A stretch of 64,000 bases of DNA from Citrobacter werkmanii NBRC 105721 (GTDB lineage Bacteria > Pseudomonadota > Gammaproteobacteria > Enterobacterales > Enterobacteriaceae), in NCBI GenBank assembly GCA_000759755.1, contig BBMW01000009.1, positions 186,001-250,000 on the forward strand, written 5' to 3'. Position numbers and translations under genes: made by a program. Under the pieces are notes generated by a model. That model was given only the letters and a program-made list of their open reading frames with translations, searched no databases and was not told the DNA's origin. Positions 47,612 to 57,997 of the stretch are shown in pieces (position 1 is the first letter of the stretch; every line of letters begins with the position of its first letter).

Positions 47612-50413
47612 TTAATCGACGTTCAGCGCGTCATTAACCAGATCTTGTTGCTGTTTCTGGTGAACGGACATATACCCTACTGCCGGAGAGGCAGAGGCCG
47701 GGCGACCTGCATAACGCAGAGCGGACCCAAATGGAATCACTTCACGGAAATGATGCTGACTGCAGTACCATGCGCCCTGGTTGAGCGGCTCTTCCTGGCA
47801 CCAGACAAAATCATGTACGTGAGCAAACGGTTTCAGCGCTTCCTGCACCGCTTTATGCGGGAACGGATAGAGCTGTTCGATGCGCACAATGGCAACATCT
47901 TTTTGGTCATTCTTGCGGCGTTGCTCCAGCAGGTCGTAATAAACCTTACCAGAACACATCACAACACGCTTCACGCCTTTCGGATCAAGTTCATCGACTT
48001 CGCCAATAGCCGGCAGGAAGGTGCCATTTGCCAGTTCGTCCAGCGTAGACACCGCCAGCGGGTGACGCAGCAGCGACTTCGGTGACATCACCACCAGCGG
48101 ACGACGCATACCGCGCAGCGCCTGACGACGCAGCATGTGGTACACCTGTGCCGGGGTGGACGGGACGCAAACCTGCATGTTTTGCTCAGCGCAAAGTTGC
48201 AGATAACGTTCCAGACGCGCGGAGGAGTGCTCCGGGCCCTGACCTTCGTAGCCGTGCGGCAGCAGCATAACCAGACCGCACATACGACCCCATTTTTGTT
48301 CGCCGGAAGAGATGAACTGGTCGATAACGACCTGAGCACCGTTGGCGAAGTCACCGAACTGGGCTTCCCAGATAGTCAGAGTGCGCGGTTCTGCCGTGGC
48401 GTAACCGTATTCAAACGCCAGCACCGCTTCTTCAGACAGTACGGAGTCCCATACGCGGAACGTGCCCTGGCCGTTATGCACATGCTGCAGCGGCGTGTAG
48501 GTTGAACCGTTCGCCTGGTTATGAATAACCGCGTGGCGGTGGAAGAAGGTTCCGCGACCGGAATCTTCACCCGACAGACGAACCGGAATGCCTTCGTCAA
48601 CCAGTGTGGCGTAAGCCAGATTCTCTGCGCCCCCCCAGTCGAACAGCTTCTCGCCTGCGGCCATGGCCTGACGATCGCCGTAAATTTTGGCAACGCGCGA
48701 CTGCATTTCAACCGCTTCAGGTACAGTGCTGATGCGTTTAGCCAGCTCCTGCAAACGCTTCATCTCAACTTTGTTCGGGTAGCTTTCGTCCCATTCGTGG
48801 TTGAGATATGGCGACCAGGTGAAGGAGTGCATGTTCATCGGACGCCACTCTTTCACTACGCACTCGCCAGCATCCAGCGCATCGCGATACAGGTTGACCA
48901 TTTCGGTCGCATCTTCCAGCGTGGCGACTTTGTCCGCTTCCAGCTTGTCGGCGTAGATTTTGCGCGGGGTCGGATGCTTTTTGATTTTCTGATACATCAG
49001 CGGCTGGGTTGCGCTCGGCTCATCGGCTTCGTTATGGCCGTGACGGCGGTAGCACACCAGATCGATGAAGACATCGCGTTTGAAGGTATTACGGAAGTCC
49101 AGCGCCAGACGCGTGACGAAAGCGACTGCTTCCGGGTCATCCGCATTGACGTGGAAAATCGGCGCCTGAACCATCTTACCGATGTCGGTGCAATATGGGG
49201 TAGAACGCGCATCCAACGGGTTAGAGGTAGTGAAGCCCACCTGGTTGTTGATAACGATGCGAACGGTACCGCCCACTTCGTAACCACGCGCTTTCGACAT
49301 GTTCAGGGTTTCCTGCACCACGCCCTGCCCGGTCACCGCCGCATCACCATGAATGGTGATAGGCAGGACTTTATTGCTGCTCGGCTCATCCAGACGATCC
49401 AGACGCGCACGGACGGAACCGATTACCACCGGGCTAACAATTTCCAGGTGTGACGGGTTAAACGCCAGCGCCAGGTGTACCAGACCGCCTTCGGTTTCGA
49501 TATCTGACGAGAAGCCCATGTGGTACTTCACGTCGCCAGTGCCGAGATGTTCTTTATGTTTGCCCGCGAATTCGTCGAACAGATCCTGCGGCTTTTTACC
49601 CAGCACGTTGACCAGTACGTTCAGACGACCACGGTGCGCCATGCCCAGCACCACTTCACGCGTACCACTGTTACCCGCGTGGCGGATCATCTCTTTCAGC
49701 ATCGGAATTAACGCATCACCGCCTTCCAGCGAGAAGCGTTTTGCCCCCGGGAACTTCGCGCCCAGGTAACGTTCCAGACCTTCCGCTGCGGTCAGTTCGC
49801 TGAGGAAGCGTTTTTTCTCTTCACTACTAAACGCGGCGCGGCCAGACTCGATGCGCTGCTGAAGCCAGCGTTTTTCTTCGGTGCTGGTGATGTGCATATA
49901 CTCGGCGCCAATCGGGCCGCAGTAGGTTTGTTTCAGCGCAACAACCAGGTCGCTCAGCTTCATGGTGTCTTTGCCGCCGGCAAAAGAACCTACGTTAAAG
50001 CTTTCCTGGAAATCCGCATCGGTCAGATCGTGGAAAGACGGATCCAGATCGGCCACTTTCTCTTGTTGCCACAGTCCCAGCGGATCAAGATTCGCATGTT
50101 GATGGCCGCGGAAACGGTAGGCGTTAATGAGCTGCAGGACTTTAACCTGCTTCACATTGGCATCAGGGTCGGAAATAGAAGAAGAGTAACGTGGGGTAAT
50201 CAACGCCTGCCGACGGAAATAATCACGTGTTTTTGAGTGGAGTTGATCCGGTTTGACTCCGGTGCCAGGTAACTGCTGGAACGTCGAACGCCAGTTAGCA
50301 TCTACCGAGTCAGGGTCGGTTAAGAAGTCTTCATAGAGCTGTTCTATCCAGCTCTGGTTCGAGCCAGAGAGGTAAGAAGAGTCCAACCAGGCTTTCAAAG
50401 CGCTGTTCTGCAT
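47612..50413 (-). CDS. sucA: 2-oxoglutarate dehydrogenase E1
   Basis: Thiamine-diphosphate-dependent decarboxylase of 2-oxoglutarate (933 aa, full length). Visible are the N-terminal SSYLSGSNQSWIEQLYEDF, the cofactor region GDAAVTGQGVVQETLN and VINNQVGFTTS, and the LPHGYEGQGPEHSSARLER stretch. The ATG follows AAGGGATC. Within the sdh-suc operon, after a structured intergenic region. Confidence 0.98.
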   Translation of the reverse strand: MQNSALKAWLDSSYLSGSNQSWIEQLYEDFLTDPDSVDANWRSTFQQLPGTGVKPDQLHSKTRDYFRRQALITPRYSSSISDPDANVKQVKVLQLINAYRFRGHQHANLDPLGLWQQEKVADLDPSFHDLTDADFQESFNVGSFAGGKDTMKLSDLVVALKQTYCGPIGAEYMHITSTEEKRWLQQRIESGRAAFSSEEKKRFLSELTAAEGLERYLGAKFPGAKRFSLEGGDALIPMLKEMIRHAGNSGTREVVLGMAHRGRLNVLVNVLGKKPQDLFDEFAGKHKEHLGTGDVKYHMGFSSDIETEGGLVHLALAFNPSHLEIVSPVVIGSVRARLDRLDEPSSNKVLPITIHGDAAVTGQGVVQETLNMSKARGYEVGGTVRIVINNQVGFTTSNPLDARSTPYCTDIGKMVQAPIFHVNADDPEAVAFVTRLALDFRNTFKRDVFIDLVCYRRHGHNEADEPSATQPLMYQKIKKHPTPRKIYADKLEADKVATLEDATEMVNLYRDALDAGECVVKEWRPMNMHSFTWSPYLNHEWDESYPNKVEMKRLQELAKRISTVPEAVEMQSRVAKIYGDRQAMAAGEKLFDWGGAENLAYATLVDEGIPVRLSGEDSGRGTFFHRHAVIHNQANGSTYTPLQHVHNGQGTFRVWDSVLSEEAVLAFEYGYATAEPRTLTIWEAQFGDFANGAQVVIDQFISSGEQKWGRMCGLVMLLPHGYEGQGPEHSSARLERYLQLCAEQNMQVCVPSTPAQVYHMLRRQALRGMRRPLVVMSPKSLLRHPLAVSTLDELANGTFLPAIGEVDELDPKGVKRVVMCSGKVYYDLLEQRRKNDQKDVAIVRIEQLYPFPHKAVQEALKPFAHVHDFVWCQEEPLNQGAWYCSQHHFREVIPFGSALRYAGRPASASPAVGYMSVHQKQQQDLVNDALNVD

Positions 50414-50460
50414 CGTGATCCCTTAAGCATTTGTATGCTTACTTCGCCGTGGATACTACC

Positions 50461-50564
50461 ACGCACACCGATGTGCGTGCCGGGGTTCACTTGCGAGCTC
50501 TTTTTGTTTGGCTCGCGAAGGAACCTTTAAAAACTGTCTAATCATGTGGCAGTTTTTAGAGGTT
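50461..50564 (-). other. Three consecutive hairpins between sdhB and sucA
   Basis: The stems are ACGCACA/TGTGCGT (50461-50478), GCGAGC/GCTCGC (50493-50516) and AAAAACTG/CAGTTTTT (50529-50557), the last extended by AACCT/AGGTT. They occupy the sucA leader. The internal sucA promoter known in E. coli should lie in this gap, but I cannot place it securely. Confidence 0.6.
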
Positions 50565-50580
50565 TCCTACATTAACAATT

Positions 50581-50660
50581 TGCCTGATGGCGCTTCACTT
50601 ATCAGGCCTACGGGATTGTACCTGTAGGCCGGATAAGACGTTTACGTCGCCATCCGGCAA
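50581..50660. repeat. BIME between sdhB and sucA
   Basis: Two inverted REP units (TGCCTGATGGCGCTTCAC...ATCAGGCC and GTAGGCCGGATAAGACG...CGCCATCCGGCA), directly after sdhB. Confidence 0.85.
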
Positions 50661-50673
50661 CCACTACAACAAC

Positions 50674-51390
50674 TTACGCACTACGCTTGAGCAGCATCGA
50701 CTTAATATGGCCGATCGCACGCGTCGGGTTCAGCCCCTTAGGACATACGCTGACGCAGTTCATGATGCTGTGACAGCGGAATACGCTGAAAGCGTCACTT
50801 AAACCTTCCAGGCGGCTGTCGGTCTCGGTATCGCGGCTGTCGATCAGGAAGCGATACGCGGCCAGCAGACCAGCCGGACCGATGAACTTGTCCGGGTTCC
50901 ACCAGAATGATGGGCAGGACGTTGAGCAGCATGCACACAAAATACATTCATACAGCCCATCGAGCTTCTCACGCTGCTCTGGCATTTGTAAATGCTCGCG
51001 AGCCGGTGGATTTTTCCCATTATTCAATAAGTAAGGCTTAATCTTCTCATACTGTGCGTAGAATTGTCCCATGTCTACCACCAAATCGCGCACAACCGGT
51101 AAACCCGGCAGCGGGCGAATGACAATTTTCTTGCCCGGCTGATTCAGCGCAGAAACAGGTGTGATACAGGCCAGTCCATTTTTGCCGTTCATGTTCAGAC
51201 CGTCAGAGCCGCAGACCCCTTCACGGCAGGAGCGACGAAACGATAGCGACGGATCTTTTTCTTTCAGCTGCATCAATGCATCCAGCAGCATCATGTCGCG
51301 CCCTTCTTCCGCTTCCAGGGTGTAATCCTGCATGCGCGGAGCATCGTCAACGTCCGGGTTATAGCGATAAACTGAAAACTCGAGTTTCAT
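50674..51390 (-). CDS. sdhB: Succinate dehydrogenase iron-sulfur subunit
   Basis: Electron-transfer subunit of complex II (238 aa) with three clusters: [2Fe-2S] (CREGVCGSDGLNMNG and a later Cys), [4Fe-4S] (CILCACCSTSCP) and [3Fe-4S] (CHSIMNCVSVCPKGL). 15 bp after sdhA. Peripheral, on the cytoplasmic face. Confidence 0.98.
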   Translation of the reverse strand: MKLEFSVYRYNPDVDDAPRMQDYTLEAEEGRDMMLLDALMQLKEKDPSLSFRRSCREGVCGSDGLNMNGKNGLACITPVSALNQPGKKIVIRPLPGLPVVRDLVVDMGQFYAQYEKIKPYLLNNGKNPPAREHLQMPEQREKLDGLYECILCACCSTSCPSFWWNPDKFIGPAGLLAAYRFLIDSRDTETDSRLEGLSDAFSVFRCHSIMNCVSVCPKGLNPTRAIGHIKSMLLKRSA

Positions 51391-51405
51391 TGTCCTGTCT
51401 CCGCA

Positions 51406-53172
51406 TTAATAAGTACGAATCTTCGGCGGGAATGCCGGGCGCAGCTTCGGTTCCATATTGACTTGACGTCGCGTCATGGTTTCCGACTCTGGCAGGTACA
51501 GGGAATGGCACAGCCAGTTTTCATCATCACGTTCCGGGAAGTCGAAGCGGCTATGCGCGCCACGGCTTTCGGTACGGAAGTTTGCAGAGACTGCGGTGGC
51601 GTAAGCGGTTTCCATCAGGTTATCCAGCTCAAGACACTCAACGCGCTGGGTGTTAAATTCACTGGAGGTATCATCCAGACGGGCGTTTTTCAGACGCTCG
51701 CGAATCGCTTTCAGCTCTTCCAGTCCTTTCGCCATCGCATCGCCTTCGCGGAATACCGAGAAGTTATGCTGCATACATTCCTGCAGCGCTTTGCGAATGG
51801 CTACCGGATCTTCGCCGTTACGGTTGCCGTTCCAGCGATTCAGACGAGCCAGAGAAGCATCGATCTCGTCTTCCGTCGCATCCAGCAGGTCGCCCTGTTC
51901 CGCGATAGATTCCTGCAGATGCAGACCCACCGCACGACCAAAGACCACCAGATCCAGCAGCGAGTTGCCGCCCAGACGGTTGGCGCCGTGAACCGATACG
52001 CAGGCGATTTCGCCTACCGCAAACAGCCCCGGAATCACCACATCTTCGCCCTGCTCGTTCACGGTCAACGCCTGGCCGGTTACTTTGGTCGGGATACCGC
52101 CCATCATATAGTGACAGGTAGGAATTACCGGGATCGGCTCTTTCACCGGGTCAACGTGGGCAAAGGTACGAGACAGTTCGAGAATACCCGGCAGCCGGGA
52201 CTCCAGCACTTCTTTACCCAGATGATCGAGTTTCAGCTTGGCGTGCGGACCCCATGGGCCGTCGCAGCCGCGGCCTTCACGGATTTCGATCATGATGGAA
52301 CGCGCCACCACGTCACGACCCGCCAGGTCTTTCGCATTCGGGGCATAACGCTCCATGAAGCGTTCGCCGTGTTTGTTCAGCAGGTAGCCGCCTTCACCAC
52401 GACAACCTTCTGTGACCAGCACGCCCGCGCCAGCGATACCGGTCGGGTGGAACTGCCACATTTCCATATCCTGCACCGGCACGCCAGCGCGGATAGCCAT
52501 ACCTACACCGTCACCGGTGTTGATGTGGGCGTTAGTGGTTGATTGATAAATACGACCTGCGCCACCCGTCGCCAGTACGGTGGCTCGAGCTTTAAAGTAA
52601 ACGACTTCGCCGGTTTCAATACATAGTGCGGTACAACCGACAATCGCGCCATCAGCATTCTTCACCAGGTCCAGTGCATACCACTCAGAGAAGATGGTGG
52701 TGTGGTTTTTCAGGTTCTGCTGATACAGGGTGTGCAGTAGCGCGTGGCCGGTACGGTCTGCCGCTGCTGCGGTACGTGCCGCCTGCTCGCCGCCGAAGTT
52801 CTTCGACTGACCGCCAAACGGACGTTGATAAATGGTGCCATTATCTAGACGAGAGAACGGCAGGCCCATATGGTCCAGCTCCAGAATCGCTTCCGGGCCA
52901 GTTTTACACATATATTCAATTGCGTCCTGGTCACCAATGTAGTCCGACCCTTTGACGGTGTCGTACATGTGCCATTCCCAGTTATCTTCATGGGTATTAC
53001 CGAGCGCCACGGTGATGCCACCCTGCGCAGATACGGTATGGGAACGGGTTGGAAACACTTTGGAGAGCAGCGCACAGGTCTGTCCGCTCTGGGAAATTTG
53101 CAGCGCCGCGCGCATACCTGCGCCACCGGCACCAATCACAACAGCATCAAATTCTCTGACTGGCAGTTTCAT
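51406..53172 (-). CDS. sdhA: Succinate dehydrogenase flavoprotein subunit
   Basis: Catalytic subunit oxidising succinate to fumarate (588 aa). The FAD-binding [11 protein letters not shown] lies at residues 14-24, with the covalent FAD His45 in [13 protein letters not shown]. Substrate-site residues occur in the HPTG and RLGGNSLLD regions. The start at 53172 overlaps the sdhD stop (TAATG); the frame runs four codons further upstream. Confidence 0.98.
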   Translation of the reverse strand: MKLPVREFDAVVIGAGGAGMRAALQISQSGQTCALLSKVFPTRSHTVSAQGGITVALGNTHEDNWEWHMYDTVKGSDYIGDQDAIEYMCKTGPEAILELDHMGLPFSRLDNGTIYQRPFGGQSKNFGGEQAARTAAAADRTGHALLHTLYQQNLKNHTTIFSEWYALDLVKNADGAIVGCTALCIETGEVVYFKARATVLATGGAGRIYQSTTNAHINTGDGVGMAIRAGVPVQDMEMWQFHPTGIAGAGVLVTEGCRGEGGYLLNKHGERFMERYAPNAKDLAGRDVVARSIMIEIREGRGCDGPWGPHAKLKLDHLGKEVLESRLPGILELSRTFAHVDPVKEPIPVIPTCHYMMGGIPTKVTGQALTVNEQGEDVVIPGLFAVGEIACVSVHGANRLGGNSLLDLVVFGRAVGLHLQESIAEQGDLLDATEDEIDASLARLNRWNGNRNGEDPVAIRKALQECMQHNFSVFREGDAMAKGLEELKAIRERLKNARLDDTSSEFNTQRVECLELDNLMETAYATAVSANFRTESRGAHSRFDFPERDDENWLCHSLYLPESETMTRRQVNMEPKLRPAFPPKIRTY

Positions 53173-53519
53173 TACACACCCCACACCACAACAAATCCAT
53201 AAATGACGTAAACCACCAGCGCAACGACGATAGCCAGTTGCAGAATCAGGCGTACAGCCAGAGGTTTAACGTAGTCGGTCAACACCTGCCACATGCCAAT
53301 CCAGGCATGAATCAAGATGGAAAAAAGTGCCAGCAGAGTGAAGACTTTGGTGAATGCCGATGAGAAAAAACCGGTCCAGACTTCAAAGGTCAACTCGCCG
53401 CTGGTGGCGAAGAAGCCGACCATATAGATGATGTATAACGTCAGAACGATAGCGGTAGCACGGACCAGAATGAAGTCATGTACGCCGTTGCGTCCTAATG
53501 CGGAGGCGTTGCTTACCAT
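53172..53519 (-). CDS. sdhD: Succinate dehydrogenase membrane anchor SdhD
   Basis: Membrane subunit of complex II (115 aa, three helices) sharing heme b and the quinone site with SdhC. It has [22 protein letters not shown], with the heme His and the quinone-site Asp-Tyr pair. The frame is open far upstream, inside sdhC; the ATG at 53519 ([12 protein letters not shown]) gives the family length and overlaps sdhC by 7 bp. Confidence 0.97.
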   Translation of the reverse strand: MVSNASALGRNGVHDFILVRATAIVLTLYIIYMVGFFATSGELTFEVWTGFFSSAFTKVFTLLALFSILIHAWIGMWQVLTDYVKPLAVRLILQLAIVVALVVYVIYGFVVVWGV

Positions 53520-53902
53520 ACGAGGACTCCTGCGAGAAGTGAAAGCACGACAATGATAACGAAACAAATTTTGGCGGAGCGTGTCCCTGCTTCGAGGGTT
53601 TCTTCGATATAGCCAAAATCCATCAACAGATGGCGAATGCCCATTACGGCGTGATAGGCCAGCGCAATCAGGATCCCCCACATGATTAACTCTACGAAGA
53701 AGTTATTCATAATGGATGACGCCGTGAGGAAACCTTCAGGGGAGGAAAGGCTGGTACCCAATAACCACAACAGAATCCCGACCGCCACGAAGGTGATCAC
53801 TCCGGATACGCGATGGAGAATGGACGCTATCGCCGTGATTGGGAACCGGATCGTTTGCAGATCCAGATTGACAGGTCTTTGTTTTTTCACATTTCTTATC
53901 AT
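53513..53902 (-). CDS. sdhC: Succinate dehydrogenase cytochrome b556 subunit SdhC
   Basis: Membrane subunit of complex II (129 aa, three helices). ILHRVSGVI near residue 30 contributes to the quinone pocket; the heme His is in [12 protein letters not shown]. The start at 53902 ([18 protein letters not shown]) matches E. coli; an in-frame ATG five codons upstream is unlikely. First gene of sdhCDAB-sucABCD. Confidence 0.97.
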   Translation of the reverse strand: MIRNVKKQRPVNLDLQTIRFPITAIASILHRVSGVITFVAVGILLWLLGTSLSSPEGFLTASSIMNNFFVELIMWGILIALAYHAVMGIRHLLMDFGYIEETLEAGTRSAKICFVIIVVLSLLAGVLVW

Positions 53903-54133
53903 GAATAACGCCCACATGCTGTTCTTATTATTCCCTTTGGACTTCGGGCACAGAAGATGAAGACTTCTGTAGTCTGAAAGACGCCGGGATTTCCTTCCTC
54001 CGGTCTGCTTGCGGGTCAGACAGCGTCCTTACTATAACTACGCGTCATATAAAACACTGCTTCCAGTTGCTAAAACGACACGTTACAACGCTGGTTGGCT
54101 CGGGATTGCAGGGTATTCCGGAGACCTGGCGGC

Positions 54134-54162
54134 AGTATAGGACGTTCACAAAATCATTACAA
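54134..54162 (-). promoter_or_regulatory. sdhC promoter
   Basis: On the minus strand, -35 TTGTAA (54157-54162) and -10 TATACT (54134-54139) have exactly 17-bp spacing, placing the start about 220 bp before sdhC as in E. coli. The flanking leader resembles the E. coli one, which is the target region of RyhB and Spot 42. A CRP-like GTGACATAGGTCAC lies further upstream at 54201-54214. Confidence 0.8.
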
Positions 54163-54272
54163 TTAACCTACATATAGTTTGTCGGGTTTTATCCCGAACA
54201 GTGACATAGGTCACGATAACAACATTATTTTAATTTTTAATCATCTGATTTGACAATCATTAAACAAAGTTG

Positions 54273-54302
54273 TTACAAACGACACCAGAAAAAGCATATA
54301 AT
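54273..54302 (+). promoter_or_regulatory. gltA distal promoter
   Basis: -35 TTACAA (54273-54278) and -10 TATAAT (54297-54302), 18 bp apart, lie about 300 bp upstream of gltA and closely resemble the E. coli upstream promoter. The remaining sdhC-gltA gap (711 bp in total) is shared control DNA with AT-rich, TGTTA-type ArcA-like stretches and no gene. Confidence 0.7.
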
Positions 54303-54614
54303 GCGTAAAAGTTATGGGGTCACTCTTTCACCGGAGATTTAGTTATGTAACAGTGTGGAAGTATTGACCAATACCTTCAGGACAGTTATTAGTGATAGAC
54401 AGGTTAAATAATTCGGATTGCTAAGTTGTTGATTTGTTACTATTTCACCATGAGTTAACTGATTTACCTGCAAGCGCCCATTGCTCTGTACCCTGGTTTT
54501 CGCCTCTATCGCAGAGCGGCGAGCCGAATAAAAAACTGGTAACGGTTGATTGATGTATCGAAAACAAGTCTGACTTCCGCAGTCTTAAGTAATAAGGCGC
54601 TAAGGAGACCGTAA

Positions 54615-55898
54615 ATGGCTGATACTAAAGCAAAAATCACTCTAAATGGTGACGCTGCTATTGAACTGGATGTGCTGAAAGGTACGCTCGGTCAAGATGT
54701 TATTGATATTCGTAGCCTTGGCTCAAAGGGGATGTTTACTTTTGACCCAGGTTTCACCTCTACCGCATCCTGCGAATCCAAAATTACGTTCATCGATGGT
54801 GATGAAGGCATTTTGCTGCATCGCGGCTTCCCGATTGACCAGTTGGCGACCGAGTCCAACTATCTGGAAGTGTGTTATATCCTGCTGTACGGCGAAAAAC
54901 CGACGCAGGAGGAGTACGACGAGTTCAAAACCACGGTCACTCGCCATACCATGATTCACGAGCAGATCACGCGTCTGTTCCACGGTTTCCGCCGCGACTC
55001 TCACCCGATGGCCGTTATGTGCGGTGTCACCGGGGCGCTGGCTGCGTTCTATCACGATTCTCTGGACGTAAATAATGCGCGTCACCGTGAAATCGCCGCC
55101 TTCCGCCTGCTGTCCAAAATGCCGACCATGGCAGCGATGTGCTACAAATACTCCATCGGCCAGCCGTTCGTTTACCCGCGCAATGATCTCTCCTACGCCG
55201 GTAACTTCCTGAACATGATGTTCTCCACGCCGTGCGAAAAATACGAAGTCAATCCAATCCTGGAACGCGCCATGGACCGTATCCTGATCCTGCACGCTGA
55301 CCACGAACAGAACGCCTCAACTTCTACCGTGCGTACCGCAGGCTCTTCAGGTGCTAACCCGTTTGCCTGCATCGCGGCTGGTATTGCTTCCCTGTGGGGA
55401 CCGGCACACGGCGGTGCCAACGAAGCTGCGCTGAAAATGCTGGAAGAAATCAGCTCGGTTAAACACATTCCGGAATTTGTTCGCCGCGCGAAAGACAAGA
55501 ATGATTCTTTCCGCCTGATGGGCTTTGGTCACCGTGTTTACAAAAACTATGACCCGCGCGCCACCGTGATGCGTGAAACCTGCCATGAAGTGCTGAAAGA
55601 GCTGGGCACCAAAGATGATCTGCTGGAAGTGGCAATGGAGCTTGAGCACATTGCGCTCAACGACCCGTACTTCATCGAGAAGAAACTCTACCCGAACGTA
55701 GACTTCTACTCTGGCATCATTCTGAAAGCGATGGGCATTCCGTCCTCCATGTTCACCGTGATCTTCGCCATGGCGCGTACCGTTGGCTGGATTGCACACT
55801 GGAATGAAATGCACACTGACGGCATGAAAATCGCCCGTCCTCGTCAGCTGTATACCGGCTACGACAAGCGCGATTTTAAGTCTGATATTAAGCGTTAA
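54615..55898 (+). CDS. gltA: Citrate synthase (type II, NADH-sensitive)
   Basis: Condenses acetyl-CoA with oxaloacetate, the entry step of the TCA cycle (427 aa). Catalytic His in [14 protein letters not shown] and Asp/Arg residues in the C-terminal DFYSG region. An N-terminal beta domain (about residues 1-60) is typical of the hexameric, NADH-inhibited Gram-negative form. The ATG follows AAGGAG. Divergent from sdhC. Confidence 0.98.
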   Translation: MADTKAKITLNGDAAIELDVLKGTLGQDVIDIRSLGSKGMFTFDPGFTSTASCESKITFIDGDEGILLHRGFPIDQLATESNYLEVCYILLYGEKPTQEEYDEFKTTVTRHTMIHEQITRLFHGFRRDSHPMAVMCGVTGALAAFYHDSLDVNNARHREIAAFRLLSKMPTMAAMCYKYSIGQPFVYPRNDLSYAGNFLNMMFSTPCEKYEVNPILERAMDRILILHADHEQNASTSTVRTAGSSGANPFACIAAGIASLWGPAHGGANEAALKMLEEISSVKHIPEFVRRAKDKNDSFRLMGFGHRVYKNYDPRATVMRETCHEVLKELGTKDDLLEVAMELEHIALNDPYFIEKKLYPNVDFYSGIILKAMGIPSSMFTVIFAMARTVGWIAHWNEMHTDGMKIARPRQLYTGYDKRDFKSDIKR

Positions 55899-55902
55899 TT
55901 GT

Positions 55903-55985
55903 CTGCCGGATAGCGCTCTCGCCTGTCCGGCCTACTCCCTTGAATCTTCCAGGCCGGACAGGGTGTTAATGCCTCTGTCCGGCCT
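55903..55985. repeat. BIME and terminator-like hairpin after gltA
   Basis: A REP unit (CTGCCGGATAGCGCTC...GTCCGGCCTAC) is followed by a perfect 11-bp inverted repeat AGGCCGGACAG/CTGTCCGGCCT (55951-55961, 55975-55985) and a TGTTTATT tail that probably ends gltA transcripts. Confidence 0.8.
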
Positions 55986-56072
55986 GTTTATTCCTGACCC
56001 ACATTATTTTATTCTCATCACGTTTTCTCTATGATTTACTGAGATCTTCCTCATTTCACTCAGGAGCATGGG

Positions 56073-57122
56073 ATGCCTGTTTTGCAGTGGAGCCTGCTAT
56101 TTCTGCTATCACTCCTTCTTTCCCTGTTCTTTCTGTTGATCCATCTTCCAGGCGCATTGCTGCTTGGCTCGATGATTGTCGGTATCATTTTCAGTATGCG
56201 CGGGATCTCTCTGCACCCTCCCCGCTGCACATTTCTTGCCGCTCAGGCCATTCTCGGCTGCATGATTGCACAAAACCTCACAGGATCCATTTTAACGACA
56301 CTTGCGGCACACTGGCCGATGGTGATTGTCATCCTGCTGACAACCCTTATTAGCAGCGCGGTAATCGGCTGGTTGCTGGTTCGCTACAGCAATCTACCGG
56401 GTAACACAGGCGCGTGGGGCTCATCACCGGGAGGGGCAGCCGCGATGGTTGCTATGGCGCAGGATTATGGCGCTGATATCCGCCTGGTAGCGTTTATGCA
56501 GTACTTGCGCGTACTGCTGGTAGTTGGCGCTGCCGCGTTAGTGACCCGACTTGTAATGGGCGATCAGGCGCAAACGGTCAATCAGCAAATCGTCTGGTTT
56601 CCGCCGCTGAGTGTTAATCTGTTGAGCACCATACTGCTGGCCGCTGTTGCCGGTACAGCCGGGCGCTTACTGCGTATCCCCTCTGGCGTGATGTTGCTGC
56701 CCATGCTGGCGGGTGCATTGCTGAACGCGGGCGGCATGATGGTCATTGAACTACCGGAATGGTTACTGGCGATAGCGTATATGGCGATTGGCTGGCAAAT
56801 CGGTCTTGGCTTTGACAAACAGATCTTTTTTATGGCGCTGCGCCCCCTGCCGCAAATATTGATGTCCATTTTTTCACTGATGGCGATTTGTGCCGCTATG
56901 GCCTGGGGTCTGGCGCATTACATGCAAATCGACTTTCTCACCGCCTATCTGGCGACCAGCCCTGGCGGAGTGGATTCCGTCGCGGTAATTGCCGCAGGCA
57001 GCCACGCCGATATGGCGCTGATCATGGCGATGCAAACCCTGCGGCTGTTCAGTATTTTATTGACCGGTCCGGCGGTGGCGCGTTTTATTTCAGCGCATGC
57101 GCCAAAAAACTCATCATCGTAA
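56073..57122 (+). CDS. abrB: AbrB-family inner-membrane protein
   Basis: A polytopic membrane protein of 349 residues (about ten helices) of the AbrB/ammonia-monooxygenase-like (DUF1066-type) family, similar to E. coli AbrB, which lies between gltA and nei there too. Two Gly-rich repeats, GAWGSSPGGAAAMVAMAQ (about residue 115) and ATSPGGVDSVAVIAAG (about residue 298), suggest internal duplication and a possible transport site. The physiological role is not established. Confidence 0.85.
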   Translation: MPVLQWSLLFLLSLLLSLFFLLIHLPGALLLGSMIVGIIFSMRGISLHPPRCTFLAAQAILGCMIAQNLTGSILTTLAAHWPMVIVILLTTLISSAVIGWLLVRYSNLPGNTGAWGSSPGGAAAMVAMAQDYGADIRLVAFMQYLRVLLVVGAAALVTRLVMGDQAQTVNQQIVWFPPLSVNLLSTILLAAVAGTAGRLLRIPSGVMLLPMLAGALLNAGGMMVIELPEWLLAIAYMAIGWQIGLGFDKQIFFMALRPLPQILMSIFSLMAICAAMAWGLAHYMQIDFLTAYLATSPGGVDSVAVIAAGSHADMALIMAMQTLRLFSILLTGPAVARFISAHAPKNSSS

Positions 57123-57129
57123 GCCGGGA

Positions 57130-57918
57130 TTAGTTTAAATTATATTTAAACCCTACCCTTATTTGATATTCATTTTTTGTATCATCGCCATCTTGATATT
57201 TATCAAGATAACCTAATTCAAAAAATGGATAAAACCGCGGCGTAGTATGAAAGTTAAAGACAAAGTTATGCTGCAGGGTATGATTCTTGCCATTGGCATA
57301 TTCAAACTTGTCGCCATGCGTTTTGCTATAATACGTTGGATTATATTGAACCCAGAAGTTTGGCGTAAAATACTTGGTTAAATAAATATCGACGCGATGT
57401 TCTGAAGAGTCATCCCAGTCACCTTGCAGTGTTTCGCTGTCATGATTTTGATGGTTATAACGGTAGCGTAATACGGCGCCCAGCGTTGGGTCAAAATGAT
57501 AGCCAATGCCTATATAAGGATCGACGCGTGAGCCCGCGGACTCCCAGTGAAAGACTACGCCGGGTTCAAGCCAGAAGTCACTATCGCCCAATACAAAAGG
57601 CTTGTTAAATTCAGCTTCCTGATAGCTACTTTTCCACTGATCCATATTTTTACCAAGATCGGCATCAGTTTCAAAACTCCAGTACATACTTTTAAAAATA
57701 CTGTCTGAATCCTGTACTACACCGGTTAACATCAATCGCTGTAAAAAGCCTTTGCTGGCAGTTCGATACTGCGTACGTGGCGCAAAATATACAGTAGTAA
57801 ATGGCGTTGATTTTACCAGAGAGACAGGAGTTGCATTATTTTCCGCGGCCATAACGCCAGTTGCAGGCATGACCAGTGTAGCCATTAATATGGCTGTATT
57901 AATATTATTACTTTTCAT
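57130..57918 (-). CDS. KdgM-like oligogalacturonate-type outer-membrane porin
   Basis: A 262-residue predicted beta-barrel with a signal peptide (cleavage near VMAA|ENN). It has alternating aromatic strands such as RVDPYIGIGYHFD, GAVLRYRYNHQNH and YFTPNFWVQYNPTYY, as in the KdgM/NanC family of narrow porins for acidic oligosaccharides. It ends GFKYNLN rather than with the usual terminal Phe. Last gene of the accessory saccharide operon, about 80 bp after GH88, converging on abrB. Confidence 0.88.
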   Translation of the reverse strand: MKSNNINTAILMATLVMPATGVMAAENNATPVSLVKSTPFTTVYFAPRTQYRTASKGFLQRLMLTGVVQDSDSIFKSMYWSFETDADLGKNMDQWKSSYQEAEFNKPFVLGDSDFWLEPGVVFHWESAGSRVDPYIGIGYHFDPTLGAVLRYRYNHQNHDSETLQGDWDDSSEHRVDIYLTKYFTPNFWVQYNPTYYSKTHGDKFEYANGKNHTLQHNFVFNFHTTPRFYPFFELGYLDKYQDGDDTKNEYQIRVGFKYNLN

Positions 57919-57997
57919 TATATTTTCCTCGCCGTACAGAGATAAAGTCCCCCCTGCTAAATCAATAGCCTGATTATTTAACTGGGGGAGCAGAATA

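Noticed and set aside
48521-49453. 310-codon plus-strand frame within sucA
   Set aside because: It is antisense to sucA and has no initiation signal or recognisable domain.
51463-52542. 359-codon plus-strand frame within sdhA
   Set aside because: It mirrors sdhA codon periodicity on the opposite strand; sdhA is intact.
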